DNA from: Dyadobacter tibetensis Y620-1
GTDB taxonomy: Bacteria; Bacteroidota; Bacteroidia; Cytophagales; Spirosomataceae
Length of the DNA: 64,000 nt
Assembly (NCBI RefSeq): GCF_000566685.1
Contig: NZ_AZQN01000003.1
Coordinates: forward strand, 930,001 to 994,000
Direction of reading: 5' to 3'
Both the position numbers and the translations under genes were made by a program. This document shows, piece by piece, positions 1 through 7,618 of this stretch. The first letter of the stretch is position 1. Every line of letters begins with the position of its first letter. The notes below the pieces were generated by a model that had not been told where the DNA came from, searched no databases, and saw only the letters and a program-made list of their open reading frames with translations.

Positions 1-56
1 CATAGTGCGCCTGTGAGATGCCCCGCCAAAAGCATCACAAATAATGTTGTTCTCAT
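1..56 (-). CDS. 5' end of an exported protein, probably a TonB-dependent receptor (partial)
   Basis: An ATG at 56-54 on the minus strand opens a frame that stays open to the window edge. It reads MRTTLFVMLLAGHLTGAL, which is a short hydrophobic signal-peptide-like start. It begins 36 bases after the stop of the fecR gene. In Bacteroidota the gene directly after an ECF sigma/FecR pair is usually a SusC-type TonB receptor. That identity is inferred from position only; 18 codons cannot prove the family. Confidence 0.45.
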   Translation of the reverse strand, partial: MRTTLFVMLLAGHLTGAL

Positions 57-92
57 TGAGTTAAAGGCTTAGAGTGGAAAAATAAAAAGGGA

Positions 93-1106
93 TTAGGGAT
101 AGGTTATCGTAATAGTATCATTGCTTTTGTGATATTTTAATTGCGCAGCTTTTGTAAGTGCCATAATCAATTCTTCTGCACTGCTGGCACGGTAGGAGCC
201 GTGTAATGAAAATTCCTCAAGTTCTTTTCCTGCTAGTTTTAAATTTATGCCGTAATTGTCTTCAAGCATAAACTGGAGCTCCTGCATGCTAGCCCCATCA
301 AATGTAAATCGATGATGAATCCAATCGGATAAACCCTGATGGACTGTTACCTTTCTTTTTTCGACTTTTCCTTCTCCGTTACGCATGACCAAATCACCAG
401 GACTCATCAACAGAGTCTTTTTTTCTTTATCGTGTCGATATTCCAGTCGAATACTCCCTTTGCTCAAGTGTATCTGATCACCTCGTTTACGGGAATTTAC
501 TGTGAATTCGGTACCTAAGACCACCACATGAAGATTATTATCTGTTTCGACGACAAATTTTGCATGATTGGACCGGTGTGAAACGGAGAAGCTGGCTTCG
601 CCTTTTAAAATAACCCGACGCTCCTTGGGGTAAAATGAAAAACGTGGAATCATCAGGGTAGTATTTGAATTCATAACGATTTGGCTTCCGTCTTCCAAAG
701 TCACTTTTTTTAAATTATTATAAGCTGTCCGATAGGTGTGATACCACAAATTGTCTTTTAGGCTGACACTCCATACTAAAAGTATGAGCACCATTGCAGC
801 TGCAGCGAGCCAAGTTTTATGTTGGGTCTTTAGTTGTGACGCTTCCCTATTTGTATCTTCCATTGACCCAGACGAGAGAGCCAAACCGTCTGGATGCATT
901 TGCATATGCTTCACGTAGGTTTCAATTTTTTCTGAAGGGTCTGGGATAAACTGAGGGTGTTGGCGCTCAAATTCTGCCAACCATTCATAGTACCGTTCCT
1001 GGTTTTTGGCTAATTGAAGCCACTCCTGGATCATCCGTTTCTGAAGCGGACTGCTTTTTCCCAGGAAGTGGTTTATAAGCAGATCTTTATTGATTGATGA
1101 TTTCAT
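93..1106 (-). CDS. FecR family anti-sigma factor
   Basis: Inner-membrane anti-sigma factor that would hold the neighbouring ECF sigma factor inactive until an outer-membrane receptor signals. Residues 1-50 form the cytoplasmic N-terminal sigma-binding part. A single membrane segment lies at about 99-115. The periplasmic FecR domain follows at about 130-230 (VTLEDGSQIVMNSNTTL). A C-terminal DUF4974/STN-like domain lies at about 265-337 (FTFDGASMQELQFML). At 337 aa the length is normal. The gene sits 52 bases after the sigma gene on the same strand and just before a truncated exported ORF, giving the standard sigma-fecR-receptor order. The signal it senses is not known. Confidence 0.93.
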   Translation of the reverse strand: MKSSINKDLLINHFLGKSSPLQKRMIQEWLQLAKNQERYYEWLAEFERQHPQFIPDPSEKIETYVKHMQMHPDGLALSSGSMEDTNREASQLKTQHKTWLAAAAMVLILLVWSVSLKDNLWYHTYRTAYNNLKKVTLEDGSQIVMNSNTTLMIPRFSFYPKERRVILKGEASFSVSHRSNHAKFVVETDNNLHVVVLGTEFTVNSRKRGDQIHLSKGSIRLEYRHDKEKKTLLMSPGDLVMRNGEGKVEKRKVTVHQGLSDWIHHRFTFDGASMQELQFMLEDNYGINLKLAGKELEEFSLHGSYRASSAEELIMALTKAAQLKYHKSNDTITITYP

Positions 1107-1158
1107 ATCGAGAAGGGGTCCGAGTCTAAGTAGTGCTATATAGCTGATGCTTTGAGAT

Positions 1159-1836
1159 TTACTGTATCAAAAGTAGTGTTGCCCACAACCAATATTCCTT
1201 TAATGCATTTCTTAAAATGCATAGTGCTTTGAAGAGATGATTCTCCACGGTGCGAACAGATAGGTCTAATTTGATTGCGATTTGTTTTGGCTTGTGGCCT
1301 TCAAAACGACTCATTACAAAGATCTCCTTGCATTTTGGAGGAAGACCGTTGACCACGTTATGAATTTTGCACAGGAGTTCATCTATCTGCATCATCTCCT
1401 CAGGTGACTCGGCTGAAGGTAGCTCCTCTAGCTCCAAACTGCTTATAGGAGTTTTGTTTCGAACGTCGGAAGCCAGATAATTATAGGATCTATTTCTAAC
1501 CGATCGAAATAAGTAGGCCCGATAAGAGACCGTTATGGCCTTATAGGATTGGGAATTCCATAAGTTGTAGAAAATTTCGCTTACTATATCTTCTGCTGCT
1601 TCCCTGGAATAGACGAATCGGGCTGAATAGGAACACAGTGGTTGATAGTAAAGCCGAAAGAGTAGTTCGCAGCCCTTAGCAGGGTCCACTTTGAAGACCC
1701 CTTTTACAAAGGATTCGTTGTCCTCTCTTAGTTCGGAGTCATGATTATTTGCTCCCAATTGCGTTTTTTTTGCAACGATCTTTGAACCGTTCGATAAACC
1801 CTCATCGGAGCTTTTCTGTGATATAGATAGAGACAT
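1159..1836 (-). CDS. ECF sigma factor (RNA polymerase sigma-70 family)
   Basis: Extracytoplasmic-function sigma factor, partner of the FecR protein encoded next. Region 2 is visible at about residues 59-130 (LFRLYYQPLCSYSARFV, then SREAAEDIVSEIFYNLW). Region 4 lies at about 165-215, with the helix-turn-helix RFEGHKPKQIAIKLDLSVRTVENH. The protein carries an unusual hydrophilic N-terminal extension of roughly 45 residues before region 2, so a later start cannot be excluded. An in-frame ATG with a clear ribosome site was not identified. It probably directs transcription of the receptor gene beyond the window edge. Confidence 0.92.
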   Translation of the reverse strand: MSLSISQKSSDEGLSNGSKIVAKKTQLGANNHDSELREDNESFVKGVFKVDPAKGCELLFRLYYQPLCSYSARFVYSREAAEDIVSEIFYNLWNSQSYKAITVSYRAYLFRSVRNRSYNYLASDVRNKTPISSLELEELPSAESPEEMMQIDELLCKIHNVVNGLPPKCKEIFVMSRFEGHKPKQIAIKLDLSVRTVENHLFKALCILRNALKEYWLWATLLLIQ

Positions 1837-2006
1837 ACTGCTTTCTTTGGCGCTTTCAGTTCTCGAAATTATTCAAGGATTTACTGGAAGGACAAAAGAA
1901 AGCCTATGTTTACTCAGTCAAAATTGATTTTTTTTAATATTTTTTTGTTTTTACCACTTACGGGCGTCGTAATAGAGCCATTACTTTACCCTTAATTCGG
2001 ACTTCC

Positions 2007-2906
2007 TTATGCCGGTACAATAAAGTCCAGAATTCCTCTTTGAATATGTACTTTAAGCTCAGTAAACTTCTTTAATTTGAGATATTTGTCATCTATATGG
2101 CCGTGGACTCCATTATAAGCGAGCTTCACTTTGCTAGCTTTCTGGCAAGGAGGGGACCATTCCGGCTCTTTTCCAATAATTTTGCCTGCCAAATATTTTA
2201 AGAGATTTTTACGGTCTTTTTCGGCGATCATCACCACGTCTAAGTATCCATCTCCCGGGTCAGCTCCCGGCGCTAAATGAAGATTTGATCCCATATATGG
2301 TGTGTTCATAACCTCCACCCATAAATATTCCCCGGAGTAGTCCTCTCCATCAATCTCTATATGGCATTCCTTAGGCTCATAGCTTTCTACCAGTTGATGG
2401 AACACTTTTAACACATGGCGTATCTCTTCTTTTGGGGATTCATGTTCTGGCTGATCTTGCGATTCGAGATTTTTTAATAATTTAGGAAAAAGGCCGAAGC
2501 CCAGGCTCTCTAGGAAAAAGGCAGGCTCATCGAGCCCTTCAACCAGGCCTATATCGAAACTCTTTACATCTCCGGTCCACCAGTTGGTGCTAAGCTCTTC
2601 TATGCAGGTGCTAAGTCCGAGGGTGCGTGCCACATTATTAGCAGTTCCTAGGGGGTGAAGCGCGATGGGGTATTTCTTCTCGATAAGCTTTCGGTTGAGC
2701 AGTTCCGAGGCTACTTTACGCACGGTGCCATCACCTCCGGCTAACACGATGAAGTCGGCCGAAGCGTCAAGCTTTTGCCAGTTCTTCTCGGCTGTAGATC
2801 GGTAAACACTCGTGAAGCCTTGCTCGTTTAACGTACGAATAAGCCATTTTTTAGAGTGGTCCTCGGTGCCGGCTCCAGGATTATGAAATATCTGAACAAT
2901 TGCCAT
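2007..2906 (-). CDS. Diacylglycerol/lipid kinase family protein (YegS/DgkB-like)
   Basis: Soluble lipid kinase of the DAGK catalytic-domain family, which phosphorylates diacylglycerol, sphingosine or a related lipid using ATP. The nucleotide-binding motif VLAGGDGTVRKVASELL is at about residues 54-70, followed by HPLGTANNVART, both typical of the family. The C-terminal half has the beta-sandwich features (GDGYLDVVM). At 299 aa the length matches the family. It is transcribed divergently from surE with 112 bases between them. The lipid substrate cannot be told from sequence. Confidence 0.88.
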   Translation of the reverse strand: MAIVQIFHNPGAGTEDHSKKWLIRTLNEQGFTSVYRSTAEKNWQKLDASADFIVLAGGDGTVRKVASELLNRKLIEKKYPIALHPLGTANNVARTLGLSTCIEELSTNWWTGDVKSFDIGLVEGLDEPAFFLESLGFGLFPKLLKNLESQDQPEHESPKEEIRHVLKVFHQLVESYEPKECHIEIDGEDYSGEYLWVEVMNTPYMGSNLHLAPGADPGDGYLDVVMIAEKDRKNLLKYLAGKIIGKEPEWSPPCQKASKVKLAYNGVHGHIDDKYLKLKKFTELKVHIQRGILDFIVPA

Positions 2907-3018
2907 ATAGTAACTGATTTTTCAAAAGCACTTCAAAAAAGTGTTCCAGACCTATTTTACCTTGGTACATAATTTGCAGCTACAGCATTTTTATTTAACT
3001 AAAAACGGAGAATGAGTT

Positions 3019-3762
3019 ATGAATATTCTGATCGCTAATGATGATGGTATCTATAGTCCTGGAATTGCCGCACTGGCTAGGGTGGCCACCCGCTTTGGCA
3101 ATGTTCGCGTGGTAGCTCCCGACGTAGAACAATCCTCTATGGGACATGCTATTACAGCCTCACGTCCCTTGTCCTATAAAAAATCACCTATAGAGTTTCC
3201 AGGTGCAGAGGCGTATAAGGTGAACGGCACACCGGCCGATTGCGTCGCTATAGGCACCCATCTGTGGAGTAAGACGGATTTGGTACTGTCGGGAATTAAT
3301 ATGGGCCCCAACTTGGGGAACTCTATGTGGCATTCGGGTACGCTGGCGGCAGCCAAACAGGGCGTGCTGCTAGGGGTGAAATCTATCGCCTTCAGTACTT
3401 TTGCCGACAAGCAGGATCCAGATTTTGAACATCTAGACCCATTCGTAGAGAAAGTGCTGGAACTGCTGATCCATGATGGTGATCTAGGGCTATACAACGT
3501 TAATTTGCCCCGGGAGCCTAAAGGCATGATGTGGACGCGACAGTCCGTACGGCTATACGACGGGCGCATTGAGCCGGGTATCGATCCAATGGGCAGGAAA
3601 CATTATTGGTTTACCGTTTCGCCATTGGAGCCTGCCGAGGAGGGTACCGATCGTTGGGCGGTAGAAAATGACCAGGTATCCATAACACCCTTGAGGCTCG
3701 ACCTTACTGACGAGAAAGCTCTAGCCGCTCATGTGCAGGCTGCTAAATGGCAACCCTCTTAA
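3019..3762 (+). CDS. surE: 5'/3'-nucleotidase SurE
   Basis: Metal-dependent phosphatase that removes phosphate from nucleoside 5'- and 3'-monophosphates; cytoplasmic and involved in stationary-phase survival in other bacteria. The N-terminus MNILIANDDGI holds the metal-binding Asp pair. The VVAPDVEQSSMGHAIT segment holds the conserved catalytic serine region, and GTPADCVAIG and SGINMGPNLGNSMWHSGT are the other SurE signatures. It is 247 aa, the usual length. A purine-rich stretch (ACGGAGAATGAG) precedes the ATG. It is divergent from the lipid kinase gene. Confidence 0.96.
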   Translation: MNILIANDDGIYSPGIAALARVATRFGNVRVVAPDVEQSSMGHAITASRPLSYKKSPIEFPGAEAYKVNGTPADCVAIGTHLWSKTDLVLSGINMGPNLGNSMWHSGTLAAAKQGVLLGVKSIAFSTFADKQDPDFEHLDPFVEKVLELLIHDGDLGLYNVNLPREPKGMMWTRQSVRLYDGRIEPGIDPMGRKHYWFTVSPLEPAEEGTDRWAVENDQVSITPLRLDLTDEKALAAHVQAAKWQPS

Positions 3763-3884
3763 TGATCAATAACGAAAATCTGGTGTGACTCCAATGACCA
3801 GTTAAAAAATGTACTTTGGATGGAAAGTAGTATGCCTTAAATGACCTGGCTATTGTCTCGGACGGTCAAATGACGGAGGATGCT

Positions 3885-3892
3885 TATCTTTG
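3885..3892 (+). promoter_or_regulatory. Bacteroidota -7 promoter element before apbE
   Basis: TATCTTTG matches TAnnTTTG. Transcription would start near 3898, so the ATG at 3890 lies upstream of the mRNA start and the ATG at 3908 is the likely translation start. No clear -33 TTTG is seen at the expected spacing. Confidence 0.5.
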
Positions 3893-3907
3893 GTTTTTAT
3901 TATCCAT

Positions 3908-4900
3908 ATGAAGAAGCTACTAACTATCCTTTTGATTTTAATCGTGATCGGTGCTCAGGCGCAGGTTTTGCGAAAACGTTCTACCATTTTAATGGGTGGC
4001 AGGTTCGATATTACTTTGGTGGCTCAGGACTCCTTAACGGCCGAAACCAATATCGATACGGTTATTGCCGAGATAGCCAGGATAGAAAATCTTATTTCCG
4101 ACTGGATACCAGCGTCGCAGGTTTCTATGGTTAACGACATGGCCGGTATTGCCCCGGTAAAGGTAGATTGGGAGCTCCTGCTGCTAACTGAGCGTGCGCT
4201 TACCCTTTCGAAGGTTACCAAAGGGGCATTCGATATTAGTTTTGCCTCAATGGATAGGGTCTGGAAATTCGACGGTACTATGACGGCCATGCCATCTCCC
4301 GAAGCCATTCGCAAATCAGTGGAGAAGGTGGGTTATCAAAATATCATTATAAACCGGAACGATAGCACTGTTTTTCTTAAAAAGAAAGGGATGAAAATAG
4401 GATTTGGTGCTTTGGGGGAAGGTTATGCTGTCGACCGATGTCGTGCGTTGATGTTGGACCGAGGCATTCTGTCGGGCATTGTCAATGCCACAGGAGATAT
4501 GAGCGCCTGGGGTGGGCAACCCGATGGGACCGACTGGAGAATAGGAATCAACGATCCTGCCCGTCGAGGAGAGCTTATTGCCGTAGTACCCTTGAGAGAC
4601 CTGGCGGTAGTGACCTCGGGTAGCTACGAAAAGTTTGTTTCCTTTGGGGGAAAAAGGTATGCGCATATTATAAACCCCGCCACAGGATATCCGGCCACGG
4701 GGCTTACAAGCGTCACGGTATTTGGACCGAGTGCGGAGCAGGCCAATGGGCTGAGCACCTCTCTGATGGTTTTGGGAAAGGAAAAAGGCCTTGCACTTCT
4801 AGACCTTTTCCCTTTATATAAGTGCCTGATGATTGCAGACGACGGTAATCTTTACAGTTCTCCCAACTTTGATCTGGCACAATTCCGCATCCCTAACTAA
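3908..4900 (+). CDS. apbE: FAD:protein FMN transferase (ApbE family), exported
   Basis: Transfers FMN from FAD onto a Thr/Ser side chain of extracytoplasmic redox proteins. From the start at 3908 the protein opens with a signal peptide (MKKLLTILLILIVIGAQAQ), placing it in the periplasm. ApbE signatures follow: GAFDISFASMDRVWKF, FGALGEGYAVDR, NATGDMSAWGG, WRIGINDPA, then TSGSYEKFVSFGG and RYAHIINPATGYP near the C-terminus. Length is about 330 aa, normal for the family. An ORF reading from 3890 adds six residues (MVFIIH) that lie upstream of the probable transcription start. It converges with the PepSY-flavoreductase gene, whose stop is 9 bases away. A likely substrate is the DUF2271 protein of that operon. 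Confidence 0.93.
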   Translation: MKKLLTILLILIVIGAQAQVLRKRSTILMGGRFDITLVAQDSLTAETNIDTVIAEIARIENLISDWIPASQVSMVNDMAGIAPVKVDWELLLLTERALTLSKVTKGAFDISFASMDRVWKFDGTMTAMPSPEAIRKSVEKVGYQNIIINRNDSTVFLKKKGMKIGFGALGEGYAVDRCRALMLDRGILSGIVNATGDMSAWGGQPDGTDWRIGINDPARRGELIAVVPLRDLAVVTSGSYEKFVSFGGKRYAHIINPATGYPATGLTSVTVFGPSAEQANGLSTSLMVLGKEKGLALLDLFPLYKCLMIADDGNLYSSPNFDLAQFRIPN

Positions 4901-4909
4901 TAGACTGGT

Positions 4910-7105
4910 TTAGTAGCAGTCCATTAGGATTTGGCCATGTGATTGATAATAACTTACCGTTTTGCCCAGAATTGTGGTGCATAGACCGTCTAGTAATTCC
5001 ACAACATCTTGCTGCATTGCCAAAGAGCCACAGAGCATAATAACTCCATTATTTTTCAGCACTTCTACGATCAGTTCCTGATCTTGTGCTAGCAAATCTT
5101 TAACATATTGCCTGGATCCTTCTCTGGATCGGGCTAGGCGAAACGATGCAAGATTTCCAGTATTAAGATGCTCTCGTATACTCGATTCGTATAAAGAGAA
5201 AGAGGCCTGGTCGCGGAAACCACAATAGAGATAGCGCTCCCTGTCCCCGGCCTCCTCGTCTATCATTCCTAGGAATGGCGCTATGCCCGTACCATTGGAT
5301 ACCATCACCACCTGACGGGCTTTTTCTGGAAAATGAAAGTGGGGGTTTGCATCTATCCGCCCATGTATACGATCGCCTACCTGCAATCCATAGAGATACT
5401 CAGACCCCAGTCCACCCGGGTGGAGCTTGATACTCAGCTGTATTTCTCCGGCTACCTTGCCAATAGAATACAAGCGTTCTCGATGATCGTTTCCTGGGTA
5501 AATTGCAAGCAGATCGCCAGAAGCATACGAGTAAGGACCTTCGGGTCGTAATCGAAGGCGAAAAGCATCCAGGGGTACAGTAAGCACCGTCTTTTCCGTT
5601 ACGGTAAAGTTATGTGGACAAGTATGCTGATCCTGACCAAGATCTGTGGACAAATCCAAGGTTACCCCAGCATGTTGAGCCCATACGGATGCCCACTGAC
5701 CAAACTCTTGTGGGGATTTGTCGTTGATGGTATGAATCTCCACCAGGGGAGTAGCCCAGTCCTGACGTGATAGCAGGTTGTCGACTTCAAAGGCGAATTT
5801 GCAGAAGTCGGGGTAGGCATGAGAGCCAAAACCCACTACGGAATAATGAATCTGCCGTACTTGTGGACGTGCTGCTAACTTAATAGCAAATTGGGCTGCA
5901 TTGGTAGGCGGATTGCCCAACCCATAGGTAGCCGTCATGACGATGATATGTGTAGCCTTAGGGAACTCTTGAAAATCATTTAATTCGCAGGCATATACCT
6001 TTTTCCCTTGCTGCAAAAGTTGTTTATAAATCTCCTGAGCGAATCGGAAGGTACTGCCGTTCTCGGAGCCCGTCAATATTATGAAATTACTCTCTTCCGC
6101 AGTAAAGTTATTTTTTATCCTGCCTGAGCGTCTTTTCAGGGTTATTGCAAAACCCGAGTAAATAAAAAAGAGGATATTGCCAGATGCTAATGCGAGTAAT
6201 ATGGCCCAGAAGGCGTTGGTTCTTCCTGTATGCAGGTCAACACTCCATTCGGTAAGCACGACAGATACAGGATATTTAACCTCTGAAAGAATTTCCCCTG
6301 TTACCTGGTTGACATGCAGGGCTCGGTCTTTGAGTTGCAATGTATAATAATCCTCCACATCTTCCGAAAAAGGAAAGTCGACGGATTGTATTTCGGACAA
6401 CGGGGTATTTTTAAAAATATCAAAACTGGTAGCATCTCTAGGAGGGCCATCTTGAATGGCATCATAATCCACATCCGGAAGGATATATGCCGTGTCGATT
6501 AATTCAAATCGAGCCAGAGAGAGATAGGTACCCGTTAGGGCCAGAAGGAATATTGGAATCAGTGAAAGTCGACCCAGTACTACATGGTAGTATTGAGCGA
6601 AATTCTCTCGAACGATTCGTGTAAGAAAGCGCCTGACGCCTCTCTGTCTTTGAATAATGAGCACCGTGCCCGAGATGGTAATTAGCAGGAGCAAAAAGGA
6701 CGTTAATCCTATAAAAAAACGCCCTGTCTCATGTAAAAATAGGGAACGATGCAAGGCGGTAACCCATTCGAAAAATTCTGAAGGAGCTTCAGGCTTACCG
6801 AGTAGATTACCCGTCTTTGGATCGACAAAGACGAGCATGTTTTCCCCCTCTTGATCCGTCCCCTTCATCTGGACGAACTGATTTGCGTCAATAGAGAGTT
6901 TGGTGATTCCAGGATATTGACTCCTAAGTTGTGGGATTACATCCGAAAGATACAATGCCTCAAACTGATCTGAACGGTAAGGATTGATTTTTTCCTGAAT
7001 TGGTTTAAAGGCCAATATCACCCCTGTTACGGATGCTAACGTGAGTAGAATAAAAGAAGATACAGCCAAAGCTAAGTGGCTGTATCTCCAAATTGAAATG
7101 GTCAT
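4910..7105 (-). CDS. PepSY membrane domain-flavodoxin-NADPH reductase fusion (XusC-like ferric/flavin reductase)
   Basis: Inner-membrane flavoreductase expected to pass electrons from cytoplasmic NAD(P)H across the membrane. The first ~330 residues are a PepSY-TM region with four hydrophobic segments, starting IWRYSHLALAVSSFILLT, and with His residues beside the helices (LHRSLFLHETGRFF; YYHVVLGR). A flavodoxin domain follows (ILTGSENGSTFRFAQEIY, TATYGLGNPPTNA). The C-terminal part is a ferredoxin-NADP reductase domain with the FAD motif ERLYSIGKV and nucleotide motifs NGTGIAPFLG and YCGFRDQ. It is 731 aa, comparable with PepSY-sulfite-reductase-like fusions. It follows the DUF2271 gene by 12 bases in one operon. 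A role in reducing imported ferric siderophore, directly or through a flavinylated carrier, is inferred from context. Confidence 0.88.
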   Translation of the reverse strand: MTISIWRYSHLALAVSSFILLTLASVTGVILAFKPIQEKINPYRSDQFEALYLSDVIPQLRSQYPGITKLSIDANQFVQMKGTDQEGENMLVFVDPKTGNLLGKPEAPSEFFEWVTALHRSLFLHETGRFFIGLTSFLLLLITISGTVLIIQRQRGVRRFLTRIVRENFAQYYHVVLGRLSLIPIFLLALTGTYLSLARFELIDTAYILPDVDYDAIQDGPPRDATSFDIFKNTPLSEIQSVDFPFSEDVEDYYTLQLKDRALHVNQVTGEILSEVKYPVSVVLTEWSVDLHTGRTNAFWAILLALASGNILFFIYSGFAITLKRRSGRIKNNFTAEESNFIILTGSENGSTFRFAQEIYKQLLQQGKKVYACELNDFQEFPKATHIIVMTATYGLGNPPTNAAQFAIKLAARPQVRQIHYSVVGFGSHAYPDFCKFAFEVDNLLSRQDWATPLVEIHTINDKSPQEFGQWASVWAQHAGVTLDLSTDLGQDQHTCPHNFTVTEKTVLTVPLDAFRLRLRPEGPYSYASGDLLAIYPGNDHRERLYSIGKVAGEIQLSIKLHPGGLGSEYLYGLQVGDRIHGRIDANPHFHFPEKARQVVMVSNGTGIAPFLGMIDEEAGDRERYLYCGFRDQASFSLYESSIREHLNTGNLASFRLARSREGSRQYVKDLLAQDQELIVEVLKNNGVIMLCGSLAMQQDVVELLDGLCTTILGKTVSYYQSHGQILMDCY

Positions 7106-7117
7106 ATCTGTATGGTA

Positions 7118-7615
7118 TTAGTTAGGGCTGAAGCGTACATAGCGTATGTAGCCAGCTCCTTCACTTTTTGCGGCAAGCCCTTCGGTGGTTAGGGGGACTT
7201 CCAAGTCTTTCATATGATATTTTTTGTCCTCTACCGCACTTTCAAAACGGAGGGAATAACCGCTGTTGATTTTAGAAGATTCTATTTCCAATACATTAAC
7301 AGCCCGGTCGCCTCCGGTTACCGACGCGCCGGTAATGGCACTGATATTGGTAGGCTTCTTGGCTTGAAATTTATGCCATTCTTTAAGGCTGTTGTACCAC
7401 TCCTTGTCCGGGCCCAGTACATAAAGCGTTTTCTCGTATGCTCCTTTAGGATTGATCAACGAAATGACGATATAGGCACCCTCACCTAGGTAGTTCGTCA
7501 TCTGGATCATGCATTTATATTTAGAAGTAGGTGCCTTCTGTGCTTGCATTACCGTTGGGGTAACCAAAATAAATGCAAGGAGCAGCCATGCAGTTTTAAT
7601 AAGGGAAGCCTTCAT
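7118..7615 (-). CDS. DUF2271 domain protein, exported, with possible flavinylation motif
   Basis: Small periplasmic protein with signal peptide (MKASLIKTAWLLLAFILVTP, ending near MQAQ). The body matches DUF2271, with core features NYLGEGAYIVISLINPKGAYEKTL and a C-terminal GYIRYVRF. Residues 92-100 read SAITGASVT. The TGAS at 95-98 resembles the [S/T]GA[S/T] target of ApbE, though the acidic residue usual before it is a serine. Family members are reported beside PepSY and ApbE genes. Here it is sandwiched between the ankyrin gene (3-base gap) and the PepSY reductase (12-base gap). It is most simply a periplasmic electron carrier, but FMN attachment is an inference. Confidence 0.8.
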   Translation of the reverse strand: MKASLIKTAWLLLAFILVTPTVMQAQKAPTSKYKCMIQMTNYLGEGAYIVISLINPKGAYEKTLYVLGPDKEWYNSLKEWHKFQAKKPTNISAITGASVTGGDRAVNVLEIESSKINSGYSLRFESAVEDKKYHMKDLEVPLTTEGLAAKSEGAGYIRYVRFSPN

Positions 7616-7618
7616 ATT

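Noticed and set aside
3174..3569. 131-aa minus-strand ORF
   Set aside because: Lies entirely within surE, which is clearly real; no start context or family features.
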